The notes below the pieces were generated by a model, which saw nothing but the letters and a program-made list of their open reading frames with translations, was not told where the DNA came from and made no database searches. A stretch of DNA of 7,390 bases, taken from NCBI GenBank assembly GCA_937995875.1, contig CALKIW010000202.1, positions 1 to 7,390 on the forward strand, given 5' to 3'. Every line of letters starts with the position of its first letter. The stretch's first letter is position 1. This DNA is from an uncultured Bacteroidales bacterium (GTDB lineage Bacteria > Bacteroidota > Bacteroidia > Bacteroidales > Bacteroidaceae). Made by a program: the position numbers and the translations under genes. Shown here piece by piece: positions 1 to 6,240 of this stretch.

Positions 1-1
1 G

Positions 2-75
2 TGGACCAGCCTGGGCTTGAACCAGGGACCTCCAGATTATGAGTCTGTTGCTCTAACCAACTGAGCTACAAGTCC
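2..75 (-). tRNA. tRNA with CAT anticodon (elongator Met or Ile2)
   Basis: Read on the minus strand, the segment folds as a full 74-nt cloverleaf. It has a 7-bp acceptor stem starting GGACTTG, a D-arm GCTC/GAGC, an anticodon loop CTCATAA, a 5-base variable region, and a T-arm CCTGG/CCAGG with loop TTCAAGC. The discriminator base is A at position 2. The window ends one base later, at the first C of a possible CCA tail. The anticodon CAT fits either elongator methionine tRNA or the minor isoleucine tRNA whose C34 is modified to lysidine by TilS; sequence alone does not decide. Two stem positions are non-canonical: U6-U67 in the acceptor stem and A27-G43 in the anticodon stem. It is not an initiator by obvious features, because the 1-72 pair is G-C. 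Confidence 0.93.
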
Positions 76-112
76 GACTTGTGGAGATGATATATCTACA
101 AGTTTTGCGCTG

Positions 113-144
113 CAAAGGTACTGCGTTTTATACAAATTGCCAAA
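113..144 (-). promoter_or_regulatory. Bacteroidetes-type promoter for the tRNA
   Basis: On the minus strand TTTG (141-144) is followed after exactly 20 bases by TACCTTTG (113-120). This matches the Bacteroidetes housekeeping pattern TTTG / TAnnTTTG. Transcription would begin about 7 bases downstream, leaving a 5' leader of roughly 30 bases before the tRNA. That leader contains a possible hairpin (77-82 with 98-103). Confidence 0.75.
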
Positions 145-181
145 TCTTTTTTGCAAAAAGTATCTAAATAAGATTTAATGT

Positions 182-213
182 ATTGGTCATTATACGGATT
201 TTGCCTAACTTTG
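182..213 (+). promoter_or_regulatory. Bacteroidetes-type promoter for the Ca2+-ATPase operon
   Basis: TAACTTTG at 206-213 fits the -7 element TAnnTTTG. ATTG at 182-185 lies 20 bases upstream as a partial -33 element. The predicted start is near 219-221, giving a leader of only about a dozen A-rich bases before the ATG at 233. No Shine-Dalgarno site is seen, which is common in this phylum. This is the only promoter-like site I find for the three-gene operon, and it lies back to back with the tRNA promoter. Confidence 0.65.
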
Positions 214-232
214 CAAGAAATAATACACATCT

Positions 233-2893
233 ATGAATAAGCAGACATTGCACAATGTGGACTCACAAGGGTTGACAGATGCCCAAGTCGTGGAAAGTCG
301 TCTGAAATATGGTGATAATGTTTTAACTCCGCCCAAGCGTGTTTCCCTTTGGAAACTTTATATAGAAAAATATAGAGATCCCATCATTCAAATTCTCCTT
401 ATCGCTGTTGCTGTCTCTTTGATTCTCGCCTTTATCGAGAATGATTTTATGGAGACTATAGGTATTATCCTTGCAGTTTTTATTGCAACTACTGTGGGAT
501 TCTATTTTGAGATGGATGCTGCCAAGAAGTTTAAACTGCTCACGGCCATCAATGAAGACCAGCCGGTTAAAGTTCGAAGGAATGGCAAGGTGATAGAGAT
601 TCCACGACATGATGTGGTGGTGGGTGATATTGTCTTGATAGAAGTCGGAGATGAGATCCCTGCAGACGGAGAATTGATCAAGGCTGTAAATCTCCAAGTG
701 GATGAGTCGAGCCTGACGGGAGAACCATTGGCCAGCAAGGCTGTAGCTTCTGTTGCTGTTTCTAACACGGAAAACATGGGCAGCCCTTCAAACGAAACTG
801 TTGCTCAAGACACTGCCCACATGAACGAGTCGGAGAAGTCTGCCTACCCACCCCACGTTGTTCTTCGCTCCTCGCTGGTGATGAACGGACATGGCGAGGC
901 TGTGATTACGCAGGTGGGCGATAATTCTGAAATTGGTAAAGTTGCCACAAGCTCTACGGAGAAAACGAGTACAAAGACGCCTCTGAACATTCAGTTGGAC
1001 AAGTTGGCCAAATTGATTTCGAAGATAGGTACGGGTGTTGCCTTGGCGGCTTTCGTTATATTCCTTGTACACGACATTATCTCCAACAGTCTGTGGGAGG
1101 GCGACAACTATATAGCGATGGCCCATGTGGTGTTGCAGTATTTCATGATGGCTGTCACGCTTATTGTGATGGCCGTACCCGAAGGACTTCCGATGGCCAT
1201 CACTTTGGCTCTGGCACTGAATATGCGTCGAATGCTGAAATCAAACAATTTGGTGAGAAAGCTCCATGCTTCGGAAACGATGGGGGCGGTGACAGTGATT
1301 TGTACGGACAAGACCGGCACACTGACACTGAATCAGATGACGGTGAAACAAAGTATGCTTCCGGATGGCAGCAGCAGTCAGTTGTTGTACGAGGCGATTG
1401 CCGCTAACAGCACAGCCTATCTGGATGAAGCCAAAGGCGTGGGCAGTCCGACAGAAGTCGCGCTGTTGAAATGGTTGAAGGAGCAAGGAATTGACTATAT
1501 GCAGCTTCGCAACAATGCACGTGTGACCAAACAACTGCCGTTTTCTACAGAAAACAAATACATGATGACGATTGTCAATGACAAGCGTCTTTATGTGAAG
1601 GGTGCACCGGAGATTGTGTTGTCTATGTGTGAGATGACCGATACAGATCGCAAGGAAGCAGAAGCTCAGATTGCCGGCTTCCAGAAAGCCGGGATGCGTG
1701 TTTTGGCACTCGCTATGGGAGAAGGCAATACGTTCGCTACTTCGGGGTTGTCACTACAAGGCGTTTTCGCCATCGAAGACCCTGTGCGCGAGGATGTTCC
1801 CCAAGCTGTAACTATGTGCCGGCGGGCCGGTATCGAAGTGAAAGTGGTGACGGGCGACAACTCAGCAACAGCCATAGAGATAGCCCGGCAGATAGGAATC
1901 TGGGAGGAGAATGAATCGGAAGGAGCGAGTCATAAGGAAAACCGGCACATCACCGGTGCCGACTTTGCCGCGCTTTCTGACGCAGAAGCCCTCGAAAGAG
2001 TTGGGGAAATCTGTGTGATGTCGCGTGCACGCCCAGCCGACAAACAGCGCCTTGTGCAACTTTTACAGCAGCGTGGCGAAGTCGTTGCGGTGACGGGTGA
2101 CGGTACCAATGATGCTCCTGCCCTCAACTACGCCCACGTAGGATTGTCGCTTGGGTCAGGAACTTCGGTGGCAAAAGAGGCTTCCGACATCACATTGATG
2201 GACGACAGTTTCCACTCCATCAGTTCCGCAGTGATGTGGGGACGCTCGTTGTATAGGAACATTCAGCGGTTCCTATTCTTCCAACTGGTAGTCAATCTTT
2301 CAGCATTATTACTGGTACTTGCCGGTGCCTTTGTCGGAACGGAGATGCCCCTAACCGTTACTCAGATTCTATGGGTAAATCTCATTATGGACACTTTTGC
2401 AGCAATGGCATTGGCTTCGCTGCCACCTTCGCGCGAAGTGATGAAGGACAAGCCACGCAGTCAGTCGGAATTTATCATATCCAAATCAATGGGGCAAGCA
2501 ATAGTCGGTTGTGGCTTCGTGTTCTTTGCGGTGATGTTCGTATTCCTTATCTGGTGTGAGCGTCATGGTTCAGGCAGTGTTGTCGATGTGCATGAGTTGA
2601 GTTTGTTTTTCACCACCTTTGTCATGCTGCAATTCTGGAACTTGTTTAATGCCAAATCCTTTGGCTCTCAATACTCCGCCTTCCGCTACCTATGGCGCGA
2701 CAGAGGACTTATCCTCGTTCTGTCGCTTATCCTTGCAGGACAGTGGCTGATAGTGACCTTCGGCGGACGGATGTTCCGTACCCAGCCGCTAAGCCTGTCT
2801 GAATGGGGCGCCATTATAGGCATCACGGGTGTATTTGTATTGGGTGGCGGAGAATTGTTTAGACTTTTTAAGCGTTTGAGGAGCAGAGCGTAG
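233..2893 (+). CDS. Calcium-translocating P-type ATPase, PMCA type
   Basis: This 886-residue P2-type ATPase probably exports Ca2+ across the inner membrane, driven by ATP. Landmarks appear in order: an N-terminal cation-ATPase segment with a first membrane pair near residues 50-95; the actuator motif TGEP at 162-165; membrane helix M4 with PEGLP at 316-320; the phosphorylation site DKTGT with Asp359; the nucleotide-binding KGAPE at 456-460; TGDN at 540-543; and the hinge TGDGTNDAP at 621-629. M6 carries NLIMD (Asn716, Asp720). Together with Glu317, this fits the single high-affinity Ca2+ site of plasma-membrane-type pumps. A polar, poorly conserved-looking insert of about 35 residues follows TGEP. 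No calmodulin-binding tail is present, as expected in bacteria. The length is normal for the family. The ATG at 233 follows a good promoter closely. Ion specificity is inferred from motifs. Confidence 0.95.
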   Translation: MNKQTLHNVDSQGLTDAQVVESRLKYGDNVLTPPKRVSLWKLYIEKYRDPIIQILLIAVAVSLILAFIENDFMETIGIILAVFIATTVGFYFEMDAAKKFKLLTAINEDQPVKVRRNGKVIEIPRHDVVVGDIVLIEVGDEIPADGELIKAVNLQVDESSLTGEPLASKAVASVAVSNTENMGSPSNETVAQDTAHMNESEKSAYPPHVVLRSSLVMNGHGEAVITQVGDNSEIGKVATSSTEKTSTKTPLNIQLDKLAKLISKIGTGVALAAFVIFLVHDIISNSLWEGDNYIAMAHVVLQYFMMAVTLIVMAVPEGLPMAITLALALNMRRMLKSNNLVRKLHASETMGAVTVICTDKTGTLTLNQMTVKQSMLPDGSSSQLLYEAIAANSTAYLDEAKGVGSPTEVALLKWLKEQGIDYMQLRNNARVTKQLPFSTENKYMMTIVNDKRLYVKGAPEIVLSMCEMTDTDRKEAEAQIAGFQKAGMRVLALAMGEGNTFATSGLSLQGVFAIEDPVREDVPQAVTMCRRAGIEVKVVTGDNSATAIEIARQIGIWEENESEGASHKENRHITGADFAALSDAEALERVGEICVMSRARPADKQRLVQLLQQRGEVVAVTGDGTNDAPALNYAHVGLSLGSGTSVAKEASDITLMDDSFHSISSAVMWGRSLYRNIQRFLFFQLVVNLSALLLVLAGAFVGTEMPLTVTQILWVNLIMDTFAAMALASLPPSREVMKDKPRSQSEFIISKSMGQAIVGCGFVFFAVMFVFLIWCERHGSGSVVDVHELSLFFTTFVMLQFWNLFNAKSFGSQYSAFRYLWRDRGLILVLSLILAGQWLIVTFGGRMFRTQPLSLSEWGAIIGITGVFVLGGGELFRLFKRLRSRA

Positions 2894-2895
2894 GA

Positions 2896-3846
2896 ATGAA
2901 TACTGCATTTTTGGATCAGGACCATATCAGCAACATTGGCCCATGTGTGGCAACATTGGGCTTCTTTGACGGCGTGCACTTAGGCCATCGTTTCCTTATC
3001 GAACAGGTCATCAATGAGGCTCGCGTCATGGAACTACCCTCAATAGTCATCACTTTCGACCGCCATCCACGAGAAGTGTTGCATCAGGATTATCAGCCGG
3101 AACTGCTGACGACGCTTGATTCCAAACTAACGCTGTTGGAACACACAGGAGTAAACCGCGTGGTTGTACTTCGTTTTGATGAAACAATGGCTCAGTTGTC
3201 GGCCAAAGACTTTATGACTCGTGTATTGCGTGACCAACTAAATGTAGTAAAGCTGGTCATAGGCTACGACAATCGATTTGGACACAACCAGTCAGAAGGC
3301 TTCGACGACTATGTGCAATACGGCAGAGAGATGGGCATGGACGTGGTGCACAGCTCTGCCTTCAAATTGAATGGCATTGAGATTAGTTCTTCTGTTGTGA
3401 GAAGTTTCTTAAAAGAAGGAGAAATAGAACTGGCCAACCGCTGTCTGGGTTACCCCTATACAATTACAGGCAAGGTTGTCGACGGCTATAAGATTGGTCG
3501 GAAAATGGGTTATCCCACTGCCAATCTCGACACGCAAAGCTCCGGCCAACTGGTACCGGCTGACGGAGTTTATGCCACGAAGGTTTGTATTGGAGATACA
3601 GAAAACGGTCTGCCGGGCATGACGGATATTGGAACAAGACCAACGTTTGGAGGACAGAAGCGAACGTTGGAGACCTATATATTTAATTTTAACGAGAATA
3701 TTTACGGCAGGAGGATAAGCCTTTCTTTCATTAAACATATACGCAAGGAACGCAAATTCGACAATGTGACCTTGCTTGTAGAGCAACTGAAGAAGGACGA
3801 AAGCATCATAGAGGATTTATTTAACAACAAAGAAACTGGTATATGA
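2896..3846 (+). CDS. ribF: Bifunctional riboflavin kinase / FAD synthetase
   Basis: This 316-residue cytoplasmic enzyme phosphorylates riboflavin to FMN and then adenylylates FMN to FAD. The N-terminal FAD synthetase domain carries the nucleotidyltransferase signature GFFDGVHLGH at residues 22-31, and ISSSVVR, the family's ISSTxIR-like motif, closes that domain. The C-terminal flavokinase domain has GYPTAN with Pro207, Thr208 and Asn210, then GVYAT, a GTRPTFGG stretch, and Glu259 in LETYIFNF, the position of the kinase's catalytic acid. The length is normal and both halves look intact. The start lies 2 bases after the ATPase stop, with a GGAG about 14 bases upstream, so it is co-transcribed with the pump. 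No FMN riboswitch is seen ahead of it. The stop overlaps the next gene's start (ATGA), suggesting translational coupling. Confidence 0.97.
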   Translation: MNTAFLDQDHISNIGPCVATLGFFDGVHLGHRFLIEQVINEARVMELPSIVITFDRHPREVLHQDYQPELLTTLDSKLTLLEHTGVNRVVVLRFDETMAQLSAKDFMTRVLRDQLNVVKLVIGYDNRFGHNQSEGFDDYVQYGREMGMDVVHSSAFKLNGIEISSSVVRSFLKEGEIELANRCLGYPYTITGKVVDGYKIGRKMGYPTANLDTQSSGQLVPADGVYATKVCIGDTENGLPGMTDIGTRPTFGGQKRTLETYIFNFNENIYGRRISLSFIKHIRKERKFDNVTLLVEQLKKDESIIEDLFNNKETGI

Positions 3847-4676
3847 ATAAAATAGTTCGCGGCGTACTCGATGTGTTATTGTTTATCATTGTTTTTTACG
3901 TGATACAATATTTCGTAACAGTGGGTGTAGCCGCTGCTGCAGCATGGCACAACGGAGAGGCATGGAGCTCATTCTCCACAAGGCTGATGCATGGACGCTT
4001 CGGTATGTCAGGCAAGATGTTGGTTGGCACATCCGTGTTGAGCAGCATACTCACAATGATCGTTTTCATATACAGAAGATGGGCCGAAGTGTCAAGAGTG
4101 TGGCTTGCTTCACATCCTTGGATTACACTGATATGGGTGATTTTCATGGCGTTGGGAACGATTCTCCCGTCCCAATGGTTGCAGGACCAGATGGATCTGG
4201 CTATGCCCGATGGCATGGTGAAGATTTTTGAGACGATTATGGGTGAGCCTATGGGCTATCTGGCCATCGGAATACTGGCTCCACTTGCTGAAGAACTGGT
4301 CTTTCGCGGAGCCATACTCCGCACGCTGCTGAAACTGTTTGCCCCAAAACTCCACTGGATACCCATCATCCTGTCTGCCGTGATTTTTGGTGCCTTGCAC
4401 GGTAATTTGGCACAGTTTGTCCACGCATCGATTATAGGATTGATATTGGGTTGGATGTTTTACCGCACAAACTCCATCGCCCCCGGTGTTGTGTTCCATT
4501 GGATAAACAATACTGTGGCGTATCTCATGTTTAACCTCATGCCACAGATGGCCGACGGCAAACTCATCGACTTGTTTCATGGCGACAGCCGCACAATGTG
4601 GTTGGGATTGGCTTTCTCCCTCTGTTTGCTCATCCCCAGTTTCTTCCAACTCCACCTGAGATTGAAACGCAACTAA
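3843..4676 (+). CDS. CPBP family intramembrane glutamic endopeptidase (CAAX protease and bacteriocin-processing family)
   Basis: This 277-residue polytopic membrane protein has about seven or eight hydrophobic segments, beginning with one near residues 8-28. The three family motifs are intact: EELVFR with Glu150, Glu151 and Arg155; FGALH with Phe182 and His186; and HWINN with His219 and Asn223. In characterised relatives such as Rce1 these residues form the membrane-embedded active site. Bacterial members variously process bacteriocins, prenylated-like peptides or membrane regulators, so the substrate cannot be named here. The ATG overlaps the ribF stop by 4 bases, and no separate ribosome site is visible, implying coupled translation. 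It is the last gene of the operon, and a hairpin terminator follows about 55 bases after its stop. The link to calcium transport or flavins is unknown and may be just genome packing. Confidence 0.92.
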   Translation: MNKIVRGVLDVLLFIIVFYVIQYFVTVGVAAAAAWHNGEAWSSFSTRLMHGRFGMSGKMLVGTSVLSSILTMIVFIYRRWAEVSRVWLASHPWITLIWVIFMALGTILPSQWLQDQMDLAMPDGMVKIFETIMGEPMGYLAIGILAPLAEELVFRGAILRTLLKLFAPKLHWIPIILSAVIFGALHGNLAQFVHASIIGLILGWMFYRTNSIAPGVVFHWINNTVAYLMFNLMPQMADGKLIDLFHGDSRTMWLGLAFSLCLLIPSFFQLHLRLKRN

Positions 4677-4731
4677 GACTATTGCCGCGAGAACACGCCA
4701 TCACCCGGCCGTTCGCATATAAGCAAAAAAC

Positions 4732-4770
4732 AAGGGGCCACGTCTCAATCCTGAGTGGTGACCCCTTTTC
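4732..4770. terminator. Probable bidirectional Rho-independent terminator between convergent genes
   Basis: AAGGGG (4732-4737) pairs with CCCCTT (4762-4767). The stem extends inward through CAC/GTG after one mismatch, and CTCA (4744-4747) pairs with TGAG (4752-4755) around an ATCC loop. On the plus strand the stem runs into TTTTC. On the minus strand it is followed by TTGTTTTTTG. It therefore sits correctly to end both the plus-strand operon and the minus-strand gene at 4869. Confidence 0.75.
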
Positions 4771-4868
4771 TACGTTAGTATGTTATGAAAAATTGAGAGA
4801 AATGAAACTTCACAGCTTCATGTTGTTTTACTAAACATTATTTTATAGAGAAAGCATAGAAAATTATC

Positions 4869-5366
4869 TTATTTAATCATGGATTGTTCGGGAGTTGAAT
4901 TTGGAGTTGCCATACTCTGTTTCACCGTGTCCATCATCACACTGTCGCTCATGGCAACCGATGTGCCTTTGTCATATTCGGGCATGGAGTAACCATTATA
5001 GCTACCTATCGTCTGCCCGTCACGCTGACCAAACGGGAGCTGCATGGCATTTCCTAAAGTCAGGATGATAGCCACCACTGCTGCAGCCTTGAAGAAAGGC
5101 TTGAAACGTTGTGGCATCGTGATGATACGAGCCCTGACGGGTGCCGACGTCTCAACCATAGACATGATTCGGTCGTCAAACTCCTCTCCCAATACATCGC
5201 TGTGCTGCGTTTCTCCATAGTTGAAGAAAGCCTTATAGTGCATCAGTTCAGCAGGAATGTTCTCCTGACTGAAGAAAGCGCGCAAAATATTCTCCTCCTC
5301 AAGAGAAGTTTCGCAGCGCCAGTAACGCTCTAAAAGCTGTGTGATGTATTTGTAGTCCATTCTCAT
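4869..5366 (-). CDS. Small single-pass membrane protein, anti-sigma-factor-like (hypothetical)
   Basis: This protein of 165 residues (163 if translation starts at the second Met, at 5360) resembles the small proteins often encoded after ECF sigma factors in Bacteroidales. It has a charged, helical cytoplasmic part (1-90) with LLERYWRCETSLEEENILRAFF-like residues at 11-32, one membrane helix at about 91-108, and a polar, Met- and Ser-rich external tail (109-165). By family knowledge such proteins may hold a sigma factor at the membrane, but no anti-sigma domain such as ZAS is evident and no Zn ligand set is seen. The gene is alone: a converging operon lies downstream and 874 bases without a gene lie upstream, so no partner sigma gene is adjacent. 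An ECF-type promoter sits 20-45 bases ahead. The MDYKYI start at 5360 looks like a typical N-terminus for such proteins and is a reasonable alternative. Confidence 0.75.
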   Translation of the reverse strand: MRMDYKYITQLLERYWRCETSLEEENILRAFFSQENIPAELMHYKAFFNYGETQHSDVLGEEFDDRIMSMVETSAPVRARIITMPQRFKPFFKAAAVVAIILTLGNAMQLPFGQRDGQTIGSYNGYSMPEYDKGTSVAMSDSVMMDTVKQSMATPNSTPEQSMIK

Positions 5367-5386
5367 ATTTGTCTGTCTATTAAAAT

Positions 5387-5412
5387 GACGATTGGAAAAG
5401 ATGAAAGTTACA
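5387..5412 (-). promoter_or_regulatory. ECF-sigma-type promoter for the anti-sigma-like gene
   Basis: On the minus strand TGTAAC (5407-5412) is followed after 16 bases by CGTC (5387-5390). An AAC-containing -35 element and a CGTC-like -10 element at this spacing are the general signature of ECF sigma promoters; B. subtilis SigX sites are close in form. Predicted transcription begins near 5380, 14-20 bases before either candidate start codon. No TAnnTTTG housekeeping element is present; the nearest match is TAACTTTC. The responsible sigma factor is not in the window. Confidence 0.5.
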
Positions 5413-5436
5413 AAACGAACGCGTCTTAACTTTCAT
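5401..5436. repeat. Perfect 10-bp inverted repeat overlapping the ECF-type promoter
   Basis: ATGAAAGTTA (5401-5410) and TAACTTTCAT (5427-5436) are exact reverse complements separated by 16 bases. One arm contains the -35 element of the predicted promoter. A further related half, TTAACCTTTA, follows directly at 5436-5445. The geometry suits an operator for a dimeric regulator, or two opposed sigma -35 elements. It could also be chance in AT-rich DNA, although a perfect 10-bp match at this position is notable. Confidence 0.6.
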
Positions 5437-5662
5437 TAACCTTTACGCAGATTTAGACTGCTCCCCCTCCTCCATCTTGGGCAACTCCGTACCCAGTTGC
5501 TATTTATTTAAGGGAATATCGTGCGTCCTTACAATTTTCATAACCATACAACCACCTATAGGTCTGCCCATAAGAAAAAATGATATGGAGCGTAAAGGCC
5601 TGTACGCATAAGTTCCTACCGCCCCCGGTCACCTCCTGCGTCCGATGAAATTGTCTGCATCC

Positions 5663-5730
5663 ATTCCTCATTCTTCACTCATCACTCTTCACTCCTTTAT
5701 ATTCTTCACTTCTCGTTCTTCACTCTTCAT
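5663..5730. repeat. Degenerate TTCTTCACTC tandem repeat
   Basis: TTCTTCACT occurs at 5671, 5702 and 5716, with shortened copies (ATCACTC at 5681, TCTTCACT at 5686) between them, giving a strongly strand-biased C/T tract. On the minus strand it reads as GAGTGAAGAA-type units. Similar short GTGAAGA-like runs are, from memory, common between Prevotella and Bacteroides genes. Unit spacing is irregular, so slippage or decay is likely. Confidence 0.7.
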
Positions 5731-5783
5731 TTTATAAAATATTATTACCGTTTTTCGATGATTATTTTCTGAGCAACCAGCGC

Positions 5784-5807
5784 AAAAAGGGCTATGTATG
5801 CCCCTCT
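5784..5807 (-). terminator. Terminator-like hairpin reading leftward
   Basis: On the minus strand GGGC, a 7-base loop ATACATA, and GCCC are followed at once by TTTTT (5784-5788). The stem can be lengthened outward by A-T and G-T pairs. It could end transcripts from the WbqC operon, whose stop codon is about 430 bases upstream, and so shield the anti-sigma-like promoter. The core stem is only 4 bp, so strength is uncertain. Confidence 0.45.
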
Positions 5808-5855
5808 GTTTTCTTATCGCAACATGAGAAAAGTGTGCGTTTTTTAGGTTTAGTA

Positions 5856-5876
5856 CTCCGTCCTATCATGGCGGAG
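5856..5876 (+). repeat. Inverted repeat (hairpin) flanking the tandem-repeat block
   Basis: CTCCGTC (5856-5862) and GGCGGAG (5870-5876) form a 7-bp stem with one G-U pair around the loop CTATCAT in plus-strand RNA. On the minus strand the same stem contains a mismatch, so it fits plus-strand RNA better. It directly abuts the 22-bp repeat array and may be part of the same element. Confidence 0.5.
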
Positions 5877-5954
5877 CCCTAATCGCGACACGGTTAAGCC
5901 TCAACCGCACTGCGACTAAGGCTCATCGGCACTGCCGTTAGGCCTTTCTCACAC
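5872..5954. repeat. Degenerate 22-bp tandem repeats with internal hairpins
   Basis: Two adjacent 22-bp units (5891-5912 and 5913-5934) share the frame CG..TAAG.CTCA.C.GCACTG. A degraded copy follows (CCGTTAGGCC, from 5935), and a shorter related copy precedes (CGGAGCCCTAATCGCGACA, 5872-5890). Individual units can fold: CGGTT/AACCG (5891-5907) and CGGC/GCCG (5927-5937). There are no spacers, so it is not a CRISPR array. The GC-rich block stands out from the AT-rich flanks. I do not recognise a named element. Confidence 0.6.
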
Positions 5955-6036
5955 CGCCATTCCATATCTAACCGCGAATGGCCGAATAATGCGCACAAAC
6001 GCATATTTGCGAAAATATCTGATTATCAACTAACTA

Positions 6037-6064
6037 CGAATTTCGCGAATTTTCGCAAAATTCG
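6037..6064. repeat. Nested CGAATTTT palindromes
   Basis: CGAATTTT (6046-6053), a CGC loop, and AAAATTCG (6057-6064) form a perfect 8-bp stem. A second CGAATTT (6037-6043) can pair with the same right arm as an alternative. Related TTTGCGAAAATA lies just upstream (6007-6017). There is no T-run after the stem on either strand, so it is not a clear terminator. Confidence 0.55.
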
Positions 6065-6082
6065 GACGGGAACAAAATTATT

Positions 6083-6105
6083 TCAGAATAATCGCAGCAT
6101 TCTGA
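6083..6105 (-). terminator. Weak hairpin downstream of the WbqC gene
   Basis: TCAGAAT (6083-6089) and ATTCTGA (6099-6105) form a perfect 7-bp stem with a 9-base loop. On the minus strand it is followed by AATAATTTTG. It lies about 135 bases after the WbqC stop and could be its terminator, but the stem is AT-rich and the U-tract is broken. Confidence 0.3.
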
Positions 6106-6240
6106 GGTGTTTGTAAAGAAAAAACAGTGGAATTATATCTATTATTCTCTTTGCTTGAATAGAGCCTGACCTTCATCAAAATCATCAAGACAGTGCGAAT
6201 GATGACAGCCACATCTATTACACAATGCTGCAGTGCGACA

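Larger units (their letters stand above)
5367..6240. other. Gene-free interval rich in repeats and hairpins
   Basis: No open frame here has a credible start, length or family resemblance. The left end (5367-5445) holds the promoter and operator of the minus-strand gene. The middle holds a small hairpin (GCAACT 5481-5486 with AGTTGC 5495-5500), a near-perfect 18-bp palindrome around AGGCCT (5590-5607), pyrimidine-rich TTCTTCACTC repeats, and a terminator-like hairpin. The right part carries 22-bp tandem repeats and CGAATTTT palindromes. The last 160 bases before the WbqC stop contain one weak hairpin. It is not tmRNA, RNase P RNA or SRP RNA by any signature I can recognise. Confidence 0.7.

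Noticed and set aside
2894..2895. FMN riboswitch ahead of ribF
   Set aside because: Only 2 bases separate ribF from the ATPase gene, and no RFN-like conserved element is seen upstream of the operon either.
4110..4655. 181-codon minus-strand open frame inside the CPBP gene
   Set aside because: It is antisense to a gene with all three CPBP motifs intact and has no recognisable features of its own.
5590..5607. Near-perfect 18-bp palindrome around AGGCCT as an operator or attachment site
   Set aside because: Only two positions break symmetry, but there is no neighbouring gene start or integrase to give it a role. It may be part of the dispersed intergenic element.
5872..5954. CRISPR array
   Set aside because: The repeats are contiguous and degenerate, with no spacers, and no cas gene is present.
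6144..6240. Cys/His-rich in-frame extension after the WbqC TAA
   Set aside because: The 32 codons after the stop read CRTAALCNRCGCHHSHC and onward, which looked like a metal-binding tail. However, the WbqC protein ends at its usual place and no readthrough signal is visible.
5440..6240. Remnant of the missing ECF sigma factor gene or of an insertion sequence
   Set aside because: I read the minus-strand frames for sigma region 2 or 4 residues and for transposase motifs and saw none. No terminal inverted repeats with target duplications were found either.
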